In this document: piece by piece, positions 29,710-37,774 of the stretch
Position numbering within the stretch: the first letter of the stretch is position 1
How the letters are laid out: each line of letters begins with the position of its first letter
NCBI GenBank assembly: GCA_018780645.1
Contig: JADMJJ010000075.1
Coordinates: 1 to 41,275, forward strand
Length of the DNA stretch: 41,275 nucleotides
Direction: 5' to 3'
Source: Burkholderiaceae bacterium
Lineage (GTDB): Bacteria; Pseudomonadota; Gammaproteobacteria; Burkholderiales; Burkholderiaceae_C
The notes under the pieces: model-generated
Told to the model about the DNA's origin: nothing
Seen by the model: the letters and a program-made list of their open reading frames with translations, nothing else
Database searches by the model: none
Position numbers and translations under genes: made by a program

Positions 29710-30714
29710 ATGAAGACCTCAGAGTTCGTCACCCCCACCGCGGCCTGGCCCGACGGCAGATCCGCGGTGTCGCCCCAGCATGGTGCATTTCCGGAAGCCT
29801 TGCAAAGCTCGGGCAACAGCGCCTGCATCCTGATCGTCGACGAGCATGCGGCGAATCTGCAGGTGCTGCAAGACGTGCTGGAGGAATCCGGCTACAACGT
29901 GGCCGTCGCACGCAGCGTGCCGCACGCTTTGCTGATTGCACCAGGCTGGTGCCCCGACCTGGTGCTGCTGGACCAGGAGCTGTGCGCACACGAAGGTATG
30001 GGCCAGATCACCCGACTGCTGTCCATGCCCGGCCTTGCCCATGTACCGAGCATACTGATGGGTCCCAAACCCGACAGCGAACAGGTGTTGGCCGCACTGG
30101 AAGCCGGCTGCGTGGACACCATCCCCAAACCGGTGCGTGCCCGCGAGGTGCTGGCCCGGGTGGCCGTCCATGTACGCGGCCGCAGGGAAGCCAGGCAGGC
30201 GCGTCAGGCGCTCGATGCCTTCGGCCATGCGTCGCTGGTGTTGCGCTCGGTCGATGGCGCCCGCATCTGGCACACACCGCTGGCCAGCCAGCTGATGCAC
30301 TTCCATTTCGAGGTGCCGGAGATGGTGACGCCGCCCAGCGTGCTGCGCTGGCTGCGCCAATCGATAGCATCGTCACAGCCCGGCGCGATGATCAGCGCCC
30401 GGGGCGGCCGCCGGCTGGAGCTGAGCCTGCACGGCCAGACCGGCGACGACGAGTGGCTGGTGATGATGCGCGAGTCGTCCGACGCGGTGCTGATCGACGG
30501 CATCGCCCAGGGCCTGCGCCTGACCCTGCGCGAGGCCGAGGTGCTGTACTGGGTCGTCAAGGGCAAGATCAACCGCGATATCGGCGCCATCCTGGGCATG
30601 AGCCCGCAGACGGTGAAGAAGCACCTGGAACATGTGTTCGCCAAGCTGGGCGTGGAGACGCGCACGGCGGCGGCGGCACAGGCTTTGGGAAGGGTCCGCG
30701 GGCTCTCCAACTAG
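29710..30714 (+). CDS. Response regulator with LuxR-type DNA-binding domain, divergent from urease
   Basis: A 334-residue regulator. Residues 39-155 form a receiver domain with the acidic pair Asp44-Glu45, phospho-acceptor Asp88 (LVLLDQEL), Ser114 and Lys140 (PKP). A middle domain (about 165-265) I do not recognise may be PAS-like. Residues about 273-328 are a LuxR/FixJ helix-turn-helix ([38 protein letters not shown]). No histidine kinase gene adjoins it. The ATG at 29710 is preferred; a GTG at 29680 is possible. Divergence from ureA suggests it regulates urease (inference). Confidence 0.88.
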   Translation: MKTSEFVTPTAAWPDGRSAVSPQHGAFPEALQSSGNSACILIVDEHAANLQVLQDVLEESGYNVAVARSVPHALLIAPGWCPDLVLLDQELCAHEGMGQITRLLSMPGLAHVPSILMGPKPDSEQVLAALEAGCVDTIPKPVRAREVLARVAVHVRGRREARQARQALDAFGHASLVLRSVDGARIWHTPLASQLMHFHFEVPEMVTPPSVLRWLRQSIASSQPGAMISARGGRRLELSLHGQTGDDEWLVMMRESSDAVLIDGIAQGLRLTLREAEVLYWVVKGKINRDIGAILGMSPQTVKKHLEHVFAKLGVETRTAAAAQALGRVRGLSN

Positions 30715-30785
30715 GCTCCCGATACACTCTCGGCCTGCTCCGCCGTGTGTTCACGGTGCCCCCTCCCTCAGCAAGGCCAGAGATT

Positions 30786-31559
30786 TTGCGTCCCGTTGCC
30801 CTCGTCACCGGCAGTGCCAAACGCCTGGGTCGCGCCATTGCGCTCGATCTGGCCGCGCATGGCCATGACATCGCCGTCCACTACCGCGGCTCGCAGGCCG
30901 AGGCGCTGAGCGTCGTCGAGGAATTGCGCCAAATCGGCGCCCGCGCCCAGGCTTTTGCCGCCGAACTGGGCGACGAAGCCGCCACCCTGGCCCTGCTGCC
31001 GGCCGTGATCCAGCACTTCGGCCGGGTCGACGCGGTGGTCAACAACGCCAGCCTGTTCGAGTACGACGACCTGGCCACCTTCAGCTATGCGGCGATGGAC
31101 AGGCACTGGCGCGCCAACACCGGCCCGGCCGTGCTGCTGGCCCGCGCGCTCCACGCCCATCTGCTGGCCGAACAACGCCGCGGCTGCGTCGTCAATCTGC
31201 TCGACCAGAAGCTCTGGAACCCGAATCCGGACTATTTCTCCTACACCCTGTCCAAGGCCGCGCTGGAGGCCGCGACCACCCTGCTGGCCCAGGCGCTGGC
31301 GCCCAGCGTGAGGGTCTGTGGCGTGGCGCCGGGCGTGACCCTGGCCTCCGGGCCCATGGACGACGCGGCCTTCCAGGCGGCGCACCGGCTGACACCCCTG
31401 CAGCGCTCCTCGACGCCGGACGACATCGCCCGCGCCGTGCGCTTTCTGATCGAATCACCGGCCATCACCGGCACCACCCTGCTGGTCGATGGCGGCCAGC
31501 ACCTCAGCGCCCAACCGCGCGACGTGATGTTTCTGGCGCCTGGTTCCCAAAAGGACTGA
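30786..31559 (+). CDS. SDR, pteridine / dihydromonapterin reductase-like
   Basis: Short-chain dehydrogenase of about 257 residues. Its cofactor loop is TGSAKRLG, with arginine and lysine as in pteridine reductases (PTR1/FolM), then NNASLFEYDDL, YTLSKAAL (YxxxK) and a C-terminal GTTLLVDGGQHL. Position just before folB supports a role in reducing dihydropterins for folate or monapterin. The start is uncertain: TTG at 30786 gives the family-like MRPVALVTG, and GTG at 30756 or 30747 are alternatives. The stop is at the edge of the large hairpin region that follows. Confidence 0.85.
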   Translation: MRPVALVTGSAKRLGRAIALDLAAHGHDIAVHYRGSQAEALSVVEELRQIGARAQAFAAELGDEAATLALLPAVIQHFGRVDAVVNNASLFEYDDLATFSYAAMDRHWRANTGPAVLLARALHAHLLAEQRRGCVVNLLDQKLWNPNPDYFSYTLSKAALEAATTLLAQALAPSVRVCGVAPGVTLASGPMDDAAFQAAHRLTPLQRSSTPDDIARAVRFLIESPAITGTTLLVDGGQHLSAQPRDVMFLAPGSQKD

Positions 31560-31619
31560 TGTGGACCTTTTCGACTGGCAACTGGGTGGTGGTGAATTGC
31601 GCCTCGCTGCTTCGGGGAG

Positions 31620-31729
31620 GCAGAGGGATCGGGGGGCCGGCCACCACGGGCTGAAGCTTGGGCCGTTCCTGAACGGTCCGACCTCCAGCTTCCTTATGCC
31701 CGCCGTGTCCGGCCCCCCGACCCCTCTGC
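31620..31729. repeat. 110-nt hairpin element, copy A
   Basis: Arms 31620-31640 and 31709-31729 are 21-nt reverse complements with one mismatch. Inner stems continue: 31647-31651 with 31698-31702, GAAGCT/AGCTTC (31653-31658 / 31687-31692), and a tip stem 31660-31667 / 31672-31679. The whole unit is one long imperfect hairpin. It matches the reverse complement of copy B at 78 of 110 positions without gaps (my hand alignment). Confidence 0.88.
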
Positions 31730-31802
31730 GGATGCGCTGGTGGCCGCCATCTCTGCCTCATGCACGTGCCTTGCGGATTGGCGAGCCTGCACACACGTTG
31801 CA

Positions 31803-31912
31803 GCAGGGGCGAGGGCGTGCCGGTCGCAGCGGGCATAAAGAAGCCGGAGTCAGGCCTGTTCAGGGCCGGACAAGGCTTCAGCCCGCAGCGGCCGGCGCGC
31901 CCTCGTCCCTGC
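31803..31912. repeat. 110-nt hairpin element, copy B (inverted relative to copy A)
   Basis: Arms 31803-31827 and 31888-31912 are 25-nt complements with three mismatches, all G.T pairs when read as + strand RNA. Inner stems are GCGGGC/GCCCGC (31829-31834 / 31881-31886) and GAAGCC/GGCTTC (31840-31845 / 31874-31879). It is the same length as copy A and in the opposite orientation. The spacer between the copies holds a GCACGTGC palindrome (31762-31769). Short arms ATGTGGACCTTT (31559-31570) and AAAGTTCACAT (31918-31928) may close the pair. Confidence 0.88.
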
Positions 31913-31958
31913 CGCTTAAAGTTCACATATGTCGCGCCAAGCGCGGTGGAGTAAAGAT

Positions 31959-32351
31959 ATGCACAGCCCCCTCTCCCACCCCTCGCTGATGGATTGCCGC
32001 CGCTTGTTCCTGCGCGACTACGAGGTCTGGATCAATATCGGCGTGCACGACTTCGAGAAGAAGGGCGAGCAGCGGGTGCTGATCAATGTCGATCTGTTCA
32101 TCCCGCTGGCCCTGTCCACGCCCAGGGCCGACGAGCTGGACGAGGTGGTGGACTATGACTTCATGCGCCGTACCATCGCCGAACGCGTCAAGCTGGGCCA
32201 TGTGCATCTGCAGGAAACGCTGTGCGACGACGTGCTGGCCCTGATGCTGGCCCACCCCCGCGTCAAGGCGGCGCGGGTCTCGACCGAAAAGCCGGATGTG
32301 TACCCCGACTGCGATGCGGTTGGCGTGGAAGTGTTTGGGATAAAGAGCTGA
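31959..32351 (+). CDS. folB: Dihydroneopterin aldolase family protein (FolB)
   Basis: Folate-pathway enzyme converting 7,8-dihydroneopterin to 6-hydroxymethyl-dihydropterin, or a close relative acting on monapterin. 130 residues: LFLRDYEVWINIGVHDFEK (with the conserved Gly-x-x-x-x-Glu), VDYDFMRRTIAERV and VSTEKPDVYPDCDAVGVEVF. GGAG (31948-31951) lies 7 nt before the ATG at 31959, so the upstream in-frame ATG at 31929 is not used. It is separated from the reductase gene by the two 110-nt hairpins, which is unusual for genes that would otherwise sit close together. Confidence 0.9.
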   Translation: MHSPLSHPSLMDCRRLFLRDYEVWINIGVHDFEKKGEQRVLINVDLFIPLALSTPRADELDEVVDYDFMRRTIAERVKLGHVHLQETLCDDVLALMLAHPRVKAARVSTEKPDVYPDCDAVGVEVFGIKS

Positions 32352-32972
32352 AGACCTTGCGGGACAGACCTACCGACGCGCCGCAGGCGCCCGGTCGCTC
32401 TGAGCCCGCACACAAGGCAGCACTTGACGATCAAGGAAGGACTTGAACAGCATAGTGTTCTCGAACTCGATGCCCGTCCAGCGCTGCATTCGGACCGCGC
32501 TCGGCATCCGGGATGCATGTGCTGAAGTTGCTTCCAATTGGCAAAGCCAAACGACGGTCGAATCCTGCGTCCCAGACCATTCCACGTCACATCCGGCAGT
32601 TCGAGGAGCAGCACTCGAGGTGCGATCAGATCCTCGCCATGGAGAACAACCCCGATATTCCGGTGGGCTCGCTGATGACCTTTGCGCCGGCGCCAACTTC
32701 CACCAGGCGCGCACAGCTCGTCCGCCAGCTTCGCATGACGACAGCCTTGCCGCGCTCAGGCTCGGGCGCGTGCCCGAAAACATGCGGAGTCAGTCAAGCC
32801 GGATCCGAACCGCCAGTTCCAACCGCCGAAGTGGCAGCAGCCGGGGTGGCCGCTAAGCGGCAGATTGGCATGACGAGCTGGGTCCGCGCAGATGTGTTGC
32901 TCTTGACACTCGCCCGGTTTTCGACCCGTTCGACAACGTCTTTTGCACTTCAGGGACAATCGGGTGCCCAGG
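32352..32972. other. Gap between folB and ttcA without a recognisable gene
   Basis: About 620 bp. Short open frames exist on both strands, but none matches a family I know, has a convincing start, or dominates the region. Base composition is less GC-biased than before 32.35 kb. It may be decayed coding DNA at the edge of an accessory region. Confidence 0.5.
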
Positions 32973-33929
32973 ATGAACCGCCTTATGAACACCCTCGAAT
33001 CCTTGCCCAGCCAGCAGCCCCGACACCCTACGGAGGCAGAGGCATCCTTTTTGCGCCGTGAGACGCCCGACCTGTCCAATTCCGTGCAGGGCGTCCGGAA
33101 GAAGATTCGCCGCTTGACCGGTCGTGCCATACAAGACTTCTCAATGATTCAGGATGGCGACCTGATCATGGTGTGCATGTCGGGCGGCGCCGACTCGTAC
33201 ACCATGTTGGACACGCTGCTCTACCTCAAGCACGTAGCACCCATCAAGTTCGACGTCATTGCCGTCAACCTGGACCAGAAGCAGCCTGGTTTCCCCGAAG
33301 ACGTGCTTCCGCGCTATTTCACGGAGCGCAATATCCCATTCCGGATTGTCGAGCAGGACACCTACAGCATTGTTAAGGCGAAGGTCGCGCCCGGGAAGAC
33401 CACCTGTTCGCTGTGTTCCCGTCTACGCCGCGGCATCCTCTACCGCACGGCGAAGGAACTGGGCGCCACCAAGATTGCACTTGGCCACCACCGCGACGAC
33501 ATCCTTGAGACGCTGCTGCTGAACATGTTCTTTGGCGGCCGAATCAAGACCATGCCGCCCAAGCTTAAGTCTGACGACGGCAGCAACATCGTGATTCGCC
33601 CACTTGCGTACTGCAAGGAAGCGGACATCAAGAAGTACGCTGCGGCGATGCAGTTTCCAATCATTCCATGCAACCTCTGCGGGTCGCAGCCCAATCTACA
33701 GCGTCAGGCGATGAAGGAACTGCTGCAACAGTGGGACCAGGCGCACCCGCAACGCCTGAGAAGCATGTTCTCGGCGATATCCAACGTCGTGCCGTCGCAC
33801 ATGATGGATCACAAGCTCTTCGACTTTGAGAATTTCCAGGGTATTGCCTATGACAAGACTTATGGCGACATCCTCTTCGACCGGGACGAGACCCTGGATC
33901 AGTTCCAGAATACGATCGCGCTTGACTAG
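32973..33929 (+). CDS. ttcA: tRNA 2-thiocytidine(32) synthetase TtcA, with altered PP-loop
   Basis: Iron-sulfur, ATP-dependent enzyme that thiolates C32 of certain tRNAs. 318 residues: PP-loop SGGADS (70-75), cluster cysteines Cys145-x2-Cys148 (CSLC) and Cys233-x2-Cys236 (CNLC), [19 protein letters not shown] and [11 protein letters not shown]. The usual TtcA PP-loop is SGGKDS, so Lys is replaced by Ala here. The rest is well preserved, so it is not an obvious pseudogene. The start may be 32973 or 32985. Codon use is less GC-rich than in flanking genes, and an fnr neighbour, common in this group, is absent. Confidence 0.93.
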   Translation: MNRLMNTLESLPSQQPRHPTEAEASFLRRETPDLSNSVQGVRKKIRRLTGRAIQDFSMIQDGDLIMVCMSGGADSYTMLDTLLYLKHVAPIKFDVIAVNLDQKQPGFPEDVLPRYFTERNIPFRIVEQDTYSIVKAKVAPGKTTCSLCSRLRRGILYRTAKELGATKIALGHHRDDILETLLLNMFFGGRIKTMPPKLKSDDGSNIVIRPLAYCKEADIKKYAAAMQFPIIPCNLCGSQPNLQRQAMKELLQQWDQAHPQRLRSMFSAISNVVPSHMMDHKLFDFENFQGIAYDKTYGDILFDRDETLDQFQNTIALD

Positions 33930-34351
33930 CTTGGCCCCGTGCCAATAGGTCAAATAGCGACGGGACGCCGGCTTCCGCGTCCGGTGATCGGCCCCAGCGA
34001 AGTTCGCACGGATTGATTATTTCGGCATAGATGCCGTGGCCATCGGCAAGTGTCGACGTCATTCTGCGCGCCGGGAAACTCCTTGCAATCAAGAAGGCCT
34101 TCCCCGCAAAGCGATCAGCGTCGTTTGATCCTGGGCCAACGAGTCCTCAAGCTGCCTCAAGCGCGACATGGTGTGGAGCAGGCGTGGCGCTGCAGATGAT
34201 CGATGTGTGCCTTGAAGAATCGTCGGTGGCATGGTCAGATCCAGATCATGGTTGTAGTGGGTGAAGTCAAGGAACCGTCAGCCCAGTATCGAGGCGACGG
34301 CTCCTCCGCTGCGGCGCAAAGGACTGCGCCGCAGACTGACATCAAGCGCGC
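33930..34351. other. Gap between ttcA and the tautomerase gene
   Basis: About 420 bp with no recognisable gene. The - strand carries short protein-like stretches in two frames (for example near 34000-34180) that could be a frameshifted relic, but I cannot name a family. At its right end is the hairpin 34309-34334. Confidence 0.4.
34309..34334 (-). terminator. Strong hairpin downstream of the tautomerase gene
   Basis: CTGCGGCGCA (34309-34318) and TGCGCCGCAG (34325-34334) form a perfect 10-bp stem with a 6-nt loop, 18 bp beyond the tautomerase stop on the - strand. There is no clear T-run, so it may act as a Rho-assisted end or as 3' protection. Confidence 0.5.
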
Positions 34352-34768
34352 TCAGCCCTTGTCGGCTGCTGCTCCGATTTCGGCATTGGTCATGGCCTTG
34401 CCGTTGAAATTCCAGCCGCCATCGACTGCATGGACGACGTTCACGTAAATCCGATCGCGCGGCTGCCTGGCACCGGACAGTTCGTGAATGATCTCAGTGG
34501 CTTCGGCAAAGAAGCCTTGCTGCACCTGTCGGTCGGCTAGAGCGAATGACGGCGTCTTCCACTCGACCCAGGCACCAGAGACTTCCTTGCCGCCGGAGAA
34601 AGTGCTGCTTCGTGGAAGAACCTGAAAATGCGCGGTGACGTTGTCCGTCATCACCTTGTTGCCAGCCATCCCATGGTGCTTGAGAAACGCGTCCGTGATG
34701 CGTGCGATGGCGGTCTTTTCGGTGCCAATCGGCAGTACGCCTTCGGTCAATGTGAGGGTCAAGGGCAT
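34352..34768 (-). CDS. Tautomerase family protein
   Basis: A 138-residue protein that begins MPLTLTLTEG; the Pro directly after the start Met is the catalytic base of the 4-oxalocrotonate tautomerase superfamily. Length and the segment DRQVQQGFFAEATEIIHEL suggest a long-form (fused or cis-CaaD/MSAD-like) tautomerase. GGAG lies 7 nt before the ATG at 34768; the longer open frame upstream would bury Pro. It is divergent from a TetR regulator across two palindromic operators, so it is probably its target. Substrate unknown. Confidence 0.85.
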   Translation of the reverse strand: MPLTLTLTEGVLPIGTEKTAIARITDAFLKHHGMAGNKVMTDNVTAHFQVLPRSSTFSGGKEVSGAWVEWKTPSFALADRQVQQGFFAEATEIIHELSGARQPRDRIYVNVVHAVDGGWNFNGKAMTNAEIGAAADKG

Positions 34769-34828
34769 TTTGTATCTCCAGAAGTAAGTTCGGCACGACG
34801 ACCACAATCGTCGGGAACGGCAGTTGGA

Positions 34829-34866
34829 ATAACGACCGTTATGCGAGAATACATAACGATCGTTAT
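34829..34866. promoter_or_regulatory. Two palindromic operators between tautomerase and tetR
   Basis: ATAACGATCGTTAT (34853-34866) is a perfect 14-bp palindrome. ATAACGACCGTTAT (34829-34842) is the same with one change. Their centres are 24 bp apart, and both lie in the divergent promoter region. This is the classical layout of a TetR-family autoregulated operator serving both genes. Confidence 0.85.
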
Positions 34867-34906
34867 TTGGTCAACTACAATCCGGCAGAGAACTTCAGGA
34901 GGTCAC

Positions 34907-35500
34907 GTGTCGAGAACTGAACAGAAAGCCATGACCCGCCAGCGCATCGTGGAGGCGGCTGGGCGAGGTTTCCGGCGCAACGGCTTTGGCGGCATTGGTG
35001 TTGACGGCCTTGCCAAAGAGGCAGGCGTGACGTCCGGCGCCTTCTATGTGCACTTCCCATCGAAAAGTGCGGCGTTTTGCGACGTTGTTAGCCACGGGCT
35101 GGCAGACCTGAAAGCCGGCGTCTTACATTTTCAAAGCGAGCATGGCCGCGATTGGTGGCCCGAGTTTGTCCGTTTCTATCTAAGTACAAAGCGAACCTGT
35201 GACCTGTCAGAGAGTTGCAGCCTGCAAAGCCTGTCGCCCGAGGTGGCGCGCTCGGATGAGACAGCTCGCGCCGCGTTCGAATCCGGCCTGTGCGATGTGG
35301 CCGCGGCCATCCTGGCCGGCCCGAAATCCCCCGGAATGCCTCGGGACCAGGAAGGCGCATGCGCCGCACTGGCATCTCTTGTCGGGGCGGTGACGCTGGC
35401 CCGCGCCATTGGCAGCGAGACGATGGCCGAGCAGATGGCGTCAGCGACCGGGCGGATGCTGTTGGGCACTCGTTGGGATACCCGCCCTACCACTGGCTGA
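34907..35500 (+). CDS. TetR/AcrR family transcriptional regulator
   Basis: A 197-residue repressor with an N-terminal TetR helix-turn-helix: RQRIVEAAGRGFRRNGFGG, then VDGLAKEAGVTSGAFYVHF and SKSAAF. The C-terminal ligand domain has three cysteines near the middle (TCDLSESCSLQSL), resembling DUF1956/TetR_C regulators of electrophile-responsive genes. The start is a GTG at 34907 with AGGAGGT just upstream (spacing a little short); the ATG at 34931 is an alternative. Probable repressor of itself and of the divergent tautomerase. Confidence 0.9.
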   Translation: MSRTEQKAMTRQRIVEAAGRGFRRNGFGGIGVDGLAKEAGVTSGAFYVHFPSKSAAFCDVVSHGLADLKAGVLHFQSEHGRDWWPEFVRFYLSTKRTCDLSESCSLQSLSPEVARSDETARAAFESGLCDVAAAILAGPKSPGMPRDQEGACAALASLVGAVTLARAIGSETMAEQMASATGRMLLGTRWDTRPTTG

Positions 35501-35694
35501 GGCAAGGTCGGGCGGGGTGGACGCACTTGCCTGCGCCGGCAAGCCTTGCGCCGTTTGCTTGGCTGTTGTCCCTGCATCGCAGCGCTGACGGCGGGGCGTT
35601 GACAAGATTCAGCCGAAATCCTTGGACTTGGCGGGACTGCCGTGACCAGCCAGTGCTACAGCCACTGGGAGGGCATCGACACCATGCCCATCCT

Positions 35695-36117
35695 TCAACT
35701 GTCGCCTCTCACCCATGCCTCCCAGACTCCTGCAAGAAAGCCATCCCGGTTTGACTCCATCTCGCCGACCACGGCAGGCGGTGCGTCCGTGTCTTCGAAC
35801 CTGGCGGCCCAGATGACCAATTCGACAAGTACCGGAGCCAGGGCAATGCCCCGGTCTGTCAGGCGATAGACGAAACGCCGCGCGTCCTCAGCATCAACCT
35901 GTTTGACAACGATGCCAGCCGCGTCGAGCTTGCGCAGTCGGTCGGCAAGGATGTTTGAGGCGATGCCCTCGCCGGCACTGAGGAAGTCATTAAAAGTCTT
36001 GTGCCCCTTGAACATCAGGTCGCGCACGATCAACAGCGACCAGGCGTCGCCTATCGTTTCCAGAGCGATGCTGATGGGGCATCCCGAGCGCCGCTCTCGA
36101 TTCGATGTGCTTTCCAT
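35695..36117 (-). CDS. HxlR family (DUF24) transcriptional regulator
   Basis: A 140-residue winged-helix regulator. The N-terminal Cys in RRSGCPISIALETIGDAWSL is the redox or electrophile-sensing position of many HxlR proteins. LIVRDLMFKGHKTFNDFL and ISNILADRLRKL-like (here IASNILADRLRKLDAAGIV) form the DNA-binding region. Start 36117 gives the family length; 36138 is possible. It is divergent from a small membrane protein, with a perfect palindrome between them. Confidence 0.92.
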   Translation of the reverse strand: MESTSNRERRSGCPISIALETIGDAWSLLIVRDLMFKGHKTFNDFLSAGEGIASNILADRLRKLDAAGIVVKQVDAEDARRFVYRLTDRGIALAPVLVELVIWAARFEDTDAPPAVVGEMESNRDGFLAGVWEAWVRGDS

Positions 36118-36142
36118 CCAGATGCCAGCCTCGGCCATTTTG

Positions 36143-36157
36143 CTTGCAAATTGCAAG
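36143..36157. promoter_or_regulatory. Palindromic operator between hxlR and the membrane protein gene
   Basis: CTTGCAAATTGCAAG is a perfect 15-nt palindrome centred on an A, located 25 bp upstream of the preferred hxlR start and about 60 bp before the divergent gene. It is a likely binding site for the HxlR dimer. Confidence 0.75.
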
Positions 36158-36215
36158 TGAATAAATATACTTCGAAGCTGCCTATCCTGGGACGTCACCA
36201 CTACTTGAGGACGCC

Positions 36216-36623
36216 ATGAACAAAAAAGCCTTCTGGCTCGCAGTTGCAGCTTACCTACTGCCAACGTTCCCGCTCGGTTATGCGTGGCATCTGGTGACCT
36301 TTGCCGAGCAATACCATCGATTGGCCCTCTATCGAGCCGAAGTCATCATCCCGCTCGGCCTGCTGTCCATGGCCGTTCAGGCCTTGTTCTTCGCGTGGGT
36401 CTATCCGCGCTTGTTCAGCACCCGCCGCTGCGACTGGAAGTCCGGCGCGCTGCGCTTTGGCGGCATCTTTGCCGTGCTCGCCTGGTCGTTCACGACCTTG
36501 CCGGTTGCCGCGAAGTACCAGATGAGTTCGGTGGGCGATTTCCTGATGCTGGAAACCGCGTTCACCGCGCTCCAGTTCATCGTGGTTTCACCGCTGATAG
36601 CGCTGGCGCACCGGGATCGGTAG
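36216..36623 (+). CDS. Small membrane protein next to an HxlR regulator
   Basis: A 135-residue protein with four predicted transmembrane segments (about 5-25, 45-65, 77-100 and 108-130). GAGGA lies 4 nt before the ATG. I do not recognise a named family with certainty. Its position suggests control by the divergent HxlR regulator. No catalytic residues stand out. Confidence 0.75.
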   Translation: MNKKAFWLAVAAYLLPTFPLGYAWHLVTFAEQYHRLALYRAEVIIPLGLLSMAVQALFFAWVYPRLFSTRRCDWKSGALRFGGIFAVLAWSFTTLPVAAKYQMSSVGDFLMLETAFTALQFIVVSPLIALAHRDR

Positions 36624-36661
36624 CGAACTTCGATTCACGCAGCTTCTTTGAAGGACATGGC

Positions 36662-36988
36662 ATGCCGTTCGATCCCCACCTGGCCGACTTGATGCGCTCG
36701 GCCCTGGCAGGCCGTCAAGGCGTTCAGGAGAAGAAGATGTTTGGCGGCTTCTGCTGGATGCTGCACGGCCACATGCTCTGCGGTGTCGAGGTCGGCCGAT
36801 TCATGTTCCGGGTAGGCAAGGACCTGGAAGCAGACGCGCTCGCCCGTCCCGGCGCGACGCCGATGGACATCACGGGGCGGCCTATGCGCGGCATGGTCTG
36901 GGTTAATGCCGACGATGCGATCGAGGCAGGGCTGGGTACATGGATTGAGGTCGCGGCTCGCTTCGCCAACTCACTGCCGCCGAAGTAG
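36662..36988 (+). CDS. TfoX N-terminal domain protein
   Basis: A 108-residue protein covering just the TfoX/Sxy N-terminal domain: KKMFGGFCWMLHGHMLCGV, FMFRVGKD, PMDITGRPMRGMVWV. Stand-alone TfoX-N proteins are common and mostly uncharacterised; they lack the C-terminal domain of the competence regulator. AAGGA precedes the ATG at 36662. It may be co-transcribed with the membrane protein 38 bp upstream. Confidence 0.88.
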   Translation: MPFDPHLADLMRSALAGRQGVQEKKMFGGFCWMLHGHMLCGVEVGRFMFRVGKDLEADALARPGATPMDITGRPMRGMVWVNADDAIEAGLGTWIEVAARFANSLPPK

Positions 36989-37774
36989 CTTCAGCGGCGC
37001 TGTACCGCCACGCATAACGTTCCATTCAGTCGGGCGGGCACTCTGCCTTTGCGCGGGCGCAACCATAGGTCGGCCACACACTGCAGTGTTTGCAGCCGGG
37101 TCAACGCCACTGGACCGAACCAAGTACCGCGCCTATTCCGACATTGCCTTCACGCCCGCCGTGCGTGCCATGAAGACCCGCATAGCCAACCGGTCGTCCT
37201 ACTCACGTCTGGACAGGCCAAAGATCGCCATGATGCATTGTCGACTGCCGCCCGGACCTGACGGTCCGGCCTAGCTGGGCAAGCTGAGCTAACCGCTCTA
37301 CTCCGAAAGCAGGCGGTGGCAGGCACTCGTACAGGTCGAGCTCAAACACTGTTTGACCACTGGGCAACAAGCCCAGCGGCCCGCTCACGATTCGATTGGA
37401 CTCGTCGGGATGGCGCCGCATTCGTGGGCTCAGTGCCGGTTGACCCATTCGGGCGGCAATATCCATAAGGGGCGCGGCGGTCGCAATGGCTGGCGAGCAA
37501 TACTGCATAGCGATGTTGCCAAAGACGTCGTGTCGGCCGCGAGCGTCCCAGCCGTGCTAAGCCCTTAACCGGTGAGGCGCCCGGCGCTTCTGACCTTTGT
37601 CAGAGTTCGGCCAGGCGAAGGTGCGTCGCCGAGATGCGGGCACGCCTAGAAGCGCCAGCGGCTCGGTGGAGGAGCCGAAGCCAGCCGGGCCCACCTGTTG
37701 AGCGAGCAAAAACTTCGGCACTCTCCTGCTGCCACGGTACGGGGCAAATCGCGCCCGACCAGTGAAGTGCAGGC
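36989..37774. other. Long gap without an intact gene
   Basis: About 790 bp. The only family-like trace is the fragment at 37134-37214. A small CCGGACC/GGTCCGG hairpin lies at 37252-37269. Other open frames on both strands are short and unrecognised. Confidence 0.5.
37134..37214 (+). pseudogene. Possible fragment of a pyridoxamine-phosphate-oxidase-family gene
   Basis: The frame reads YSDIAFTPAVRAMKTR, then SSYSRLD, which resembles the N-terminus of PNPOx-like flavin proteins of this group (DIAFTP-V-A-Q/K...S--Y-R). After about 27 residues similarity stops and no flavin-binding region follows. It would be a truncated remnant. The match is from memory and short. Confidence 0.3.

Noticed and set aside
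31504-31989. Two overlapping open frames on opposite strands (31504-31926 - and 31561-31989 +) that share similar peptides such as GHKEAG
   Set aside because: The peptide similarity arises because each frame reads through an inverted copy of the same hairpin element. The compensatory changes favour structure, not protein.
36662-36988. Competence regulator TfoX/Sxy
   Set aside because: Only the N-terminal domain is present (108 residues); the C-terminal domain of the regulator is missing, so a competence role is not supported.
37203-37508. 101-residue - strand frame as a gene
   Set aside because: No family resemblance, no ribosome binding site, and it overlaps the possible PNPOx fragment and a gene-free stretch.
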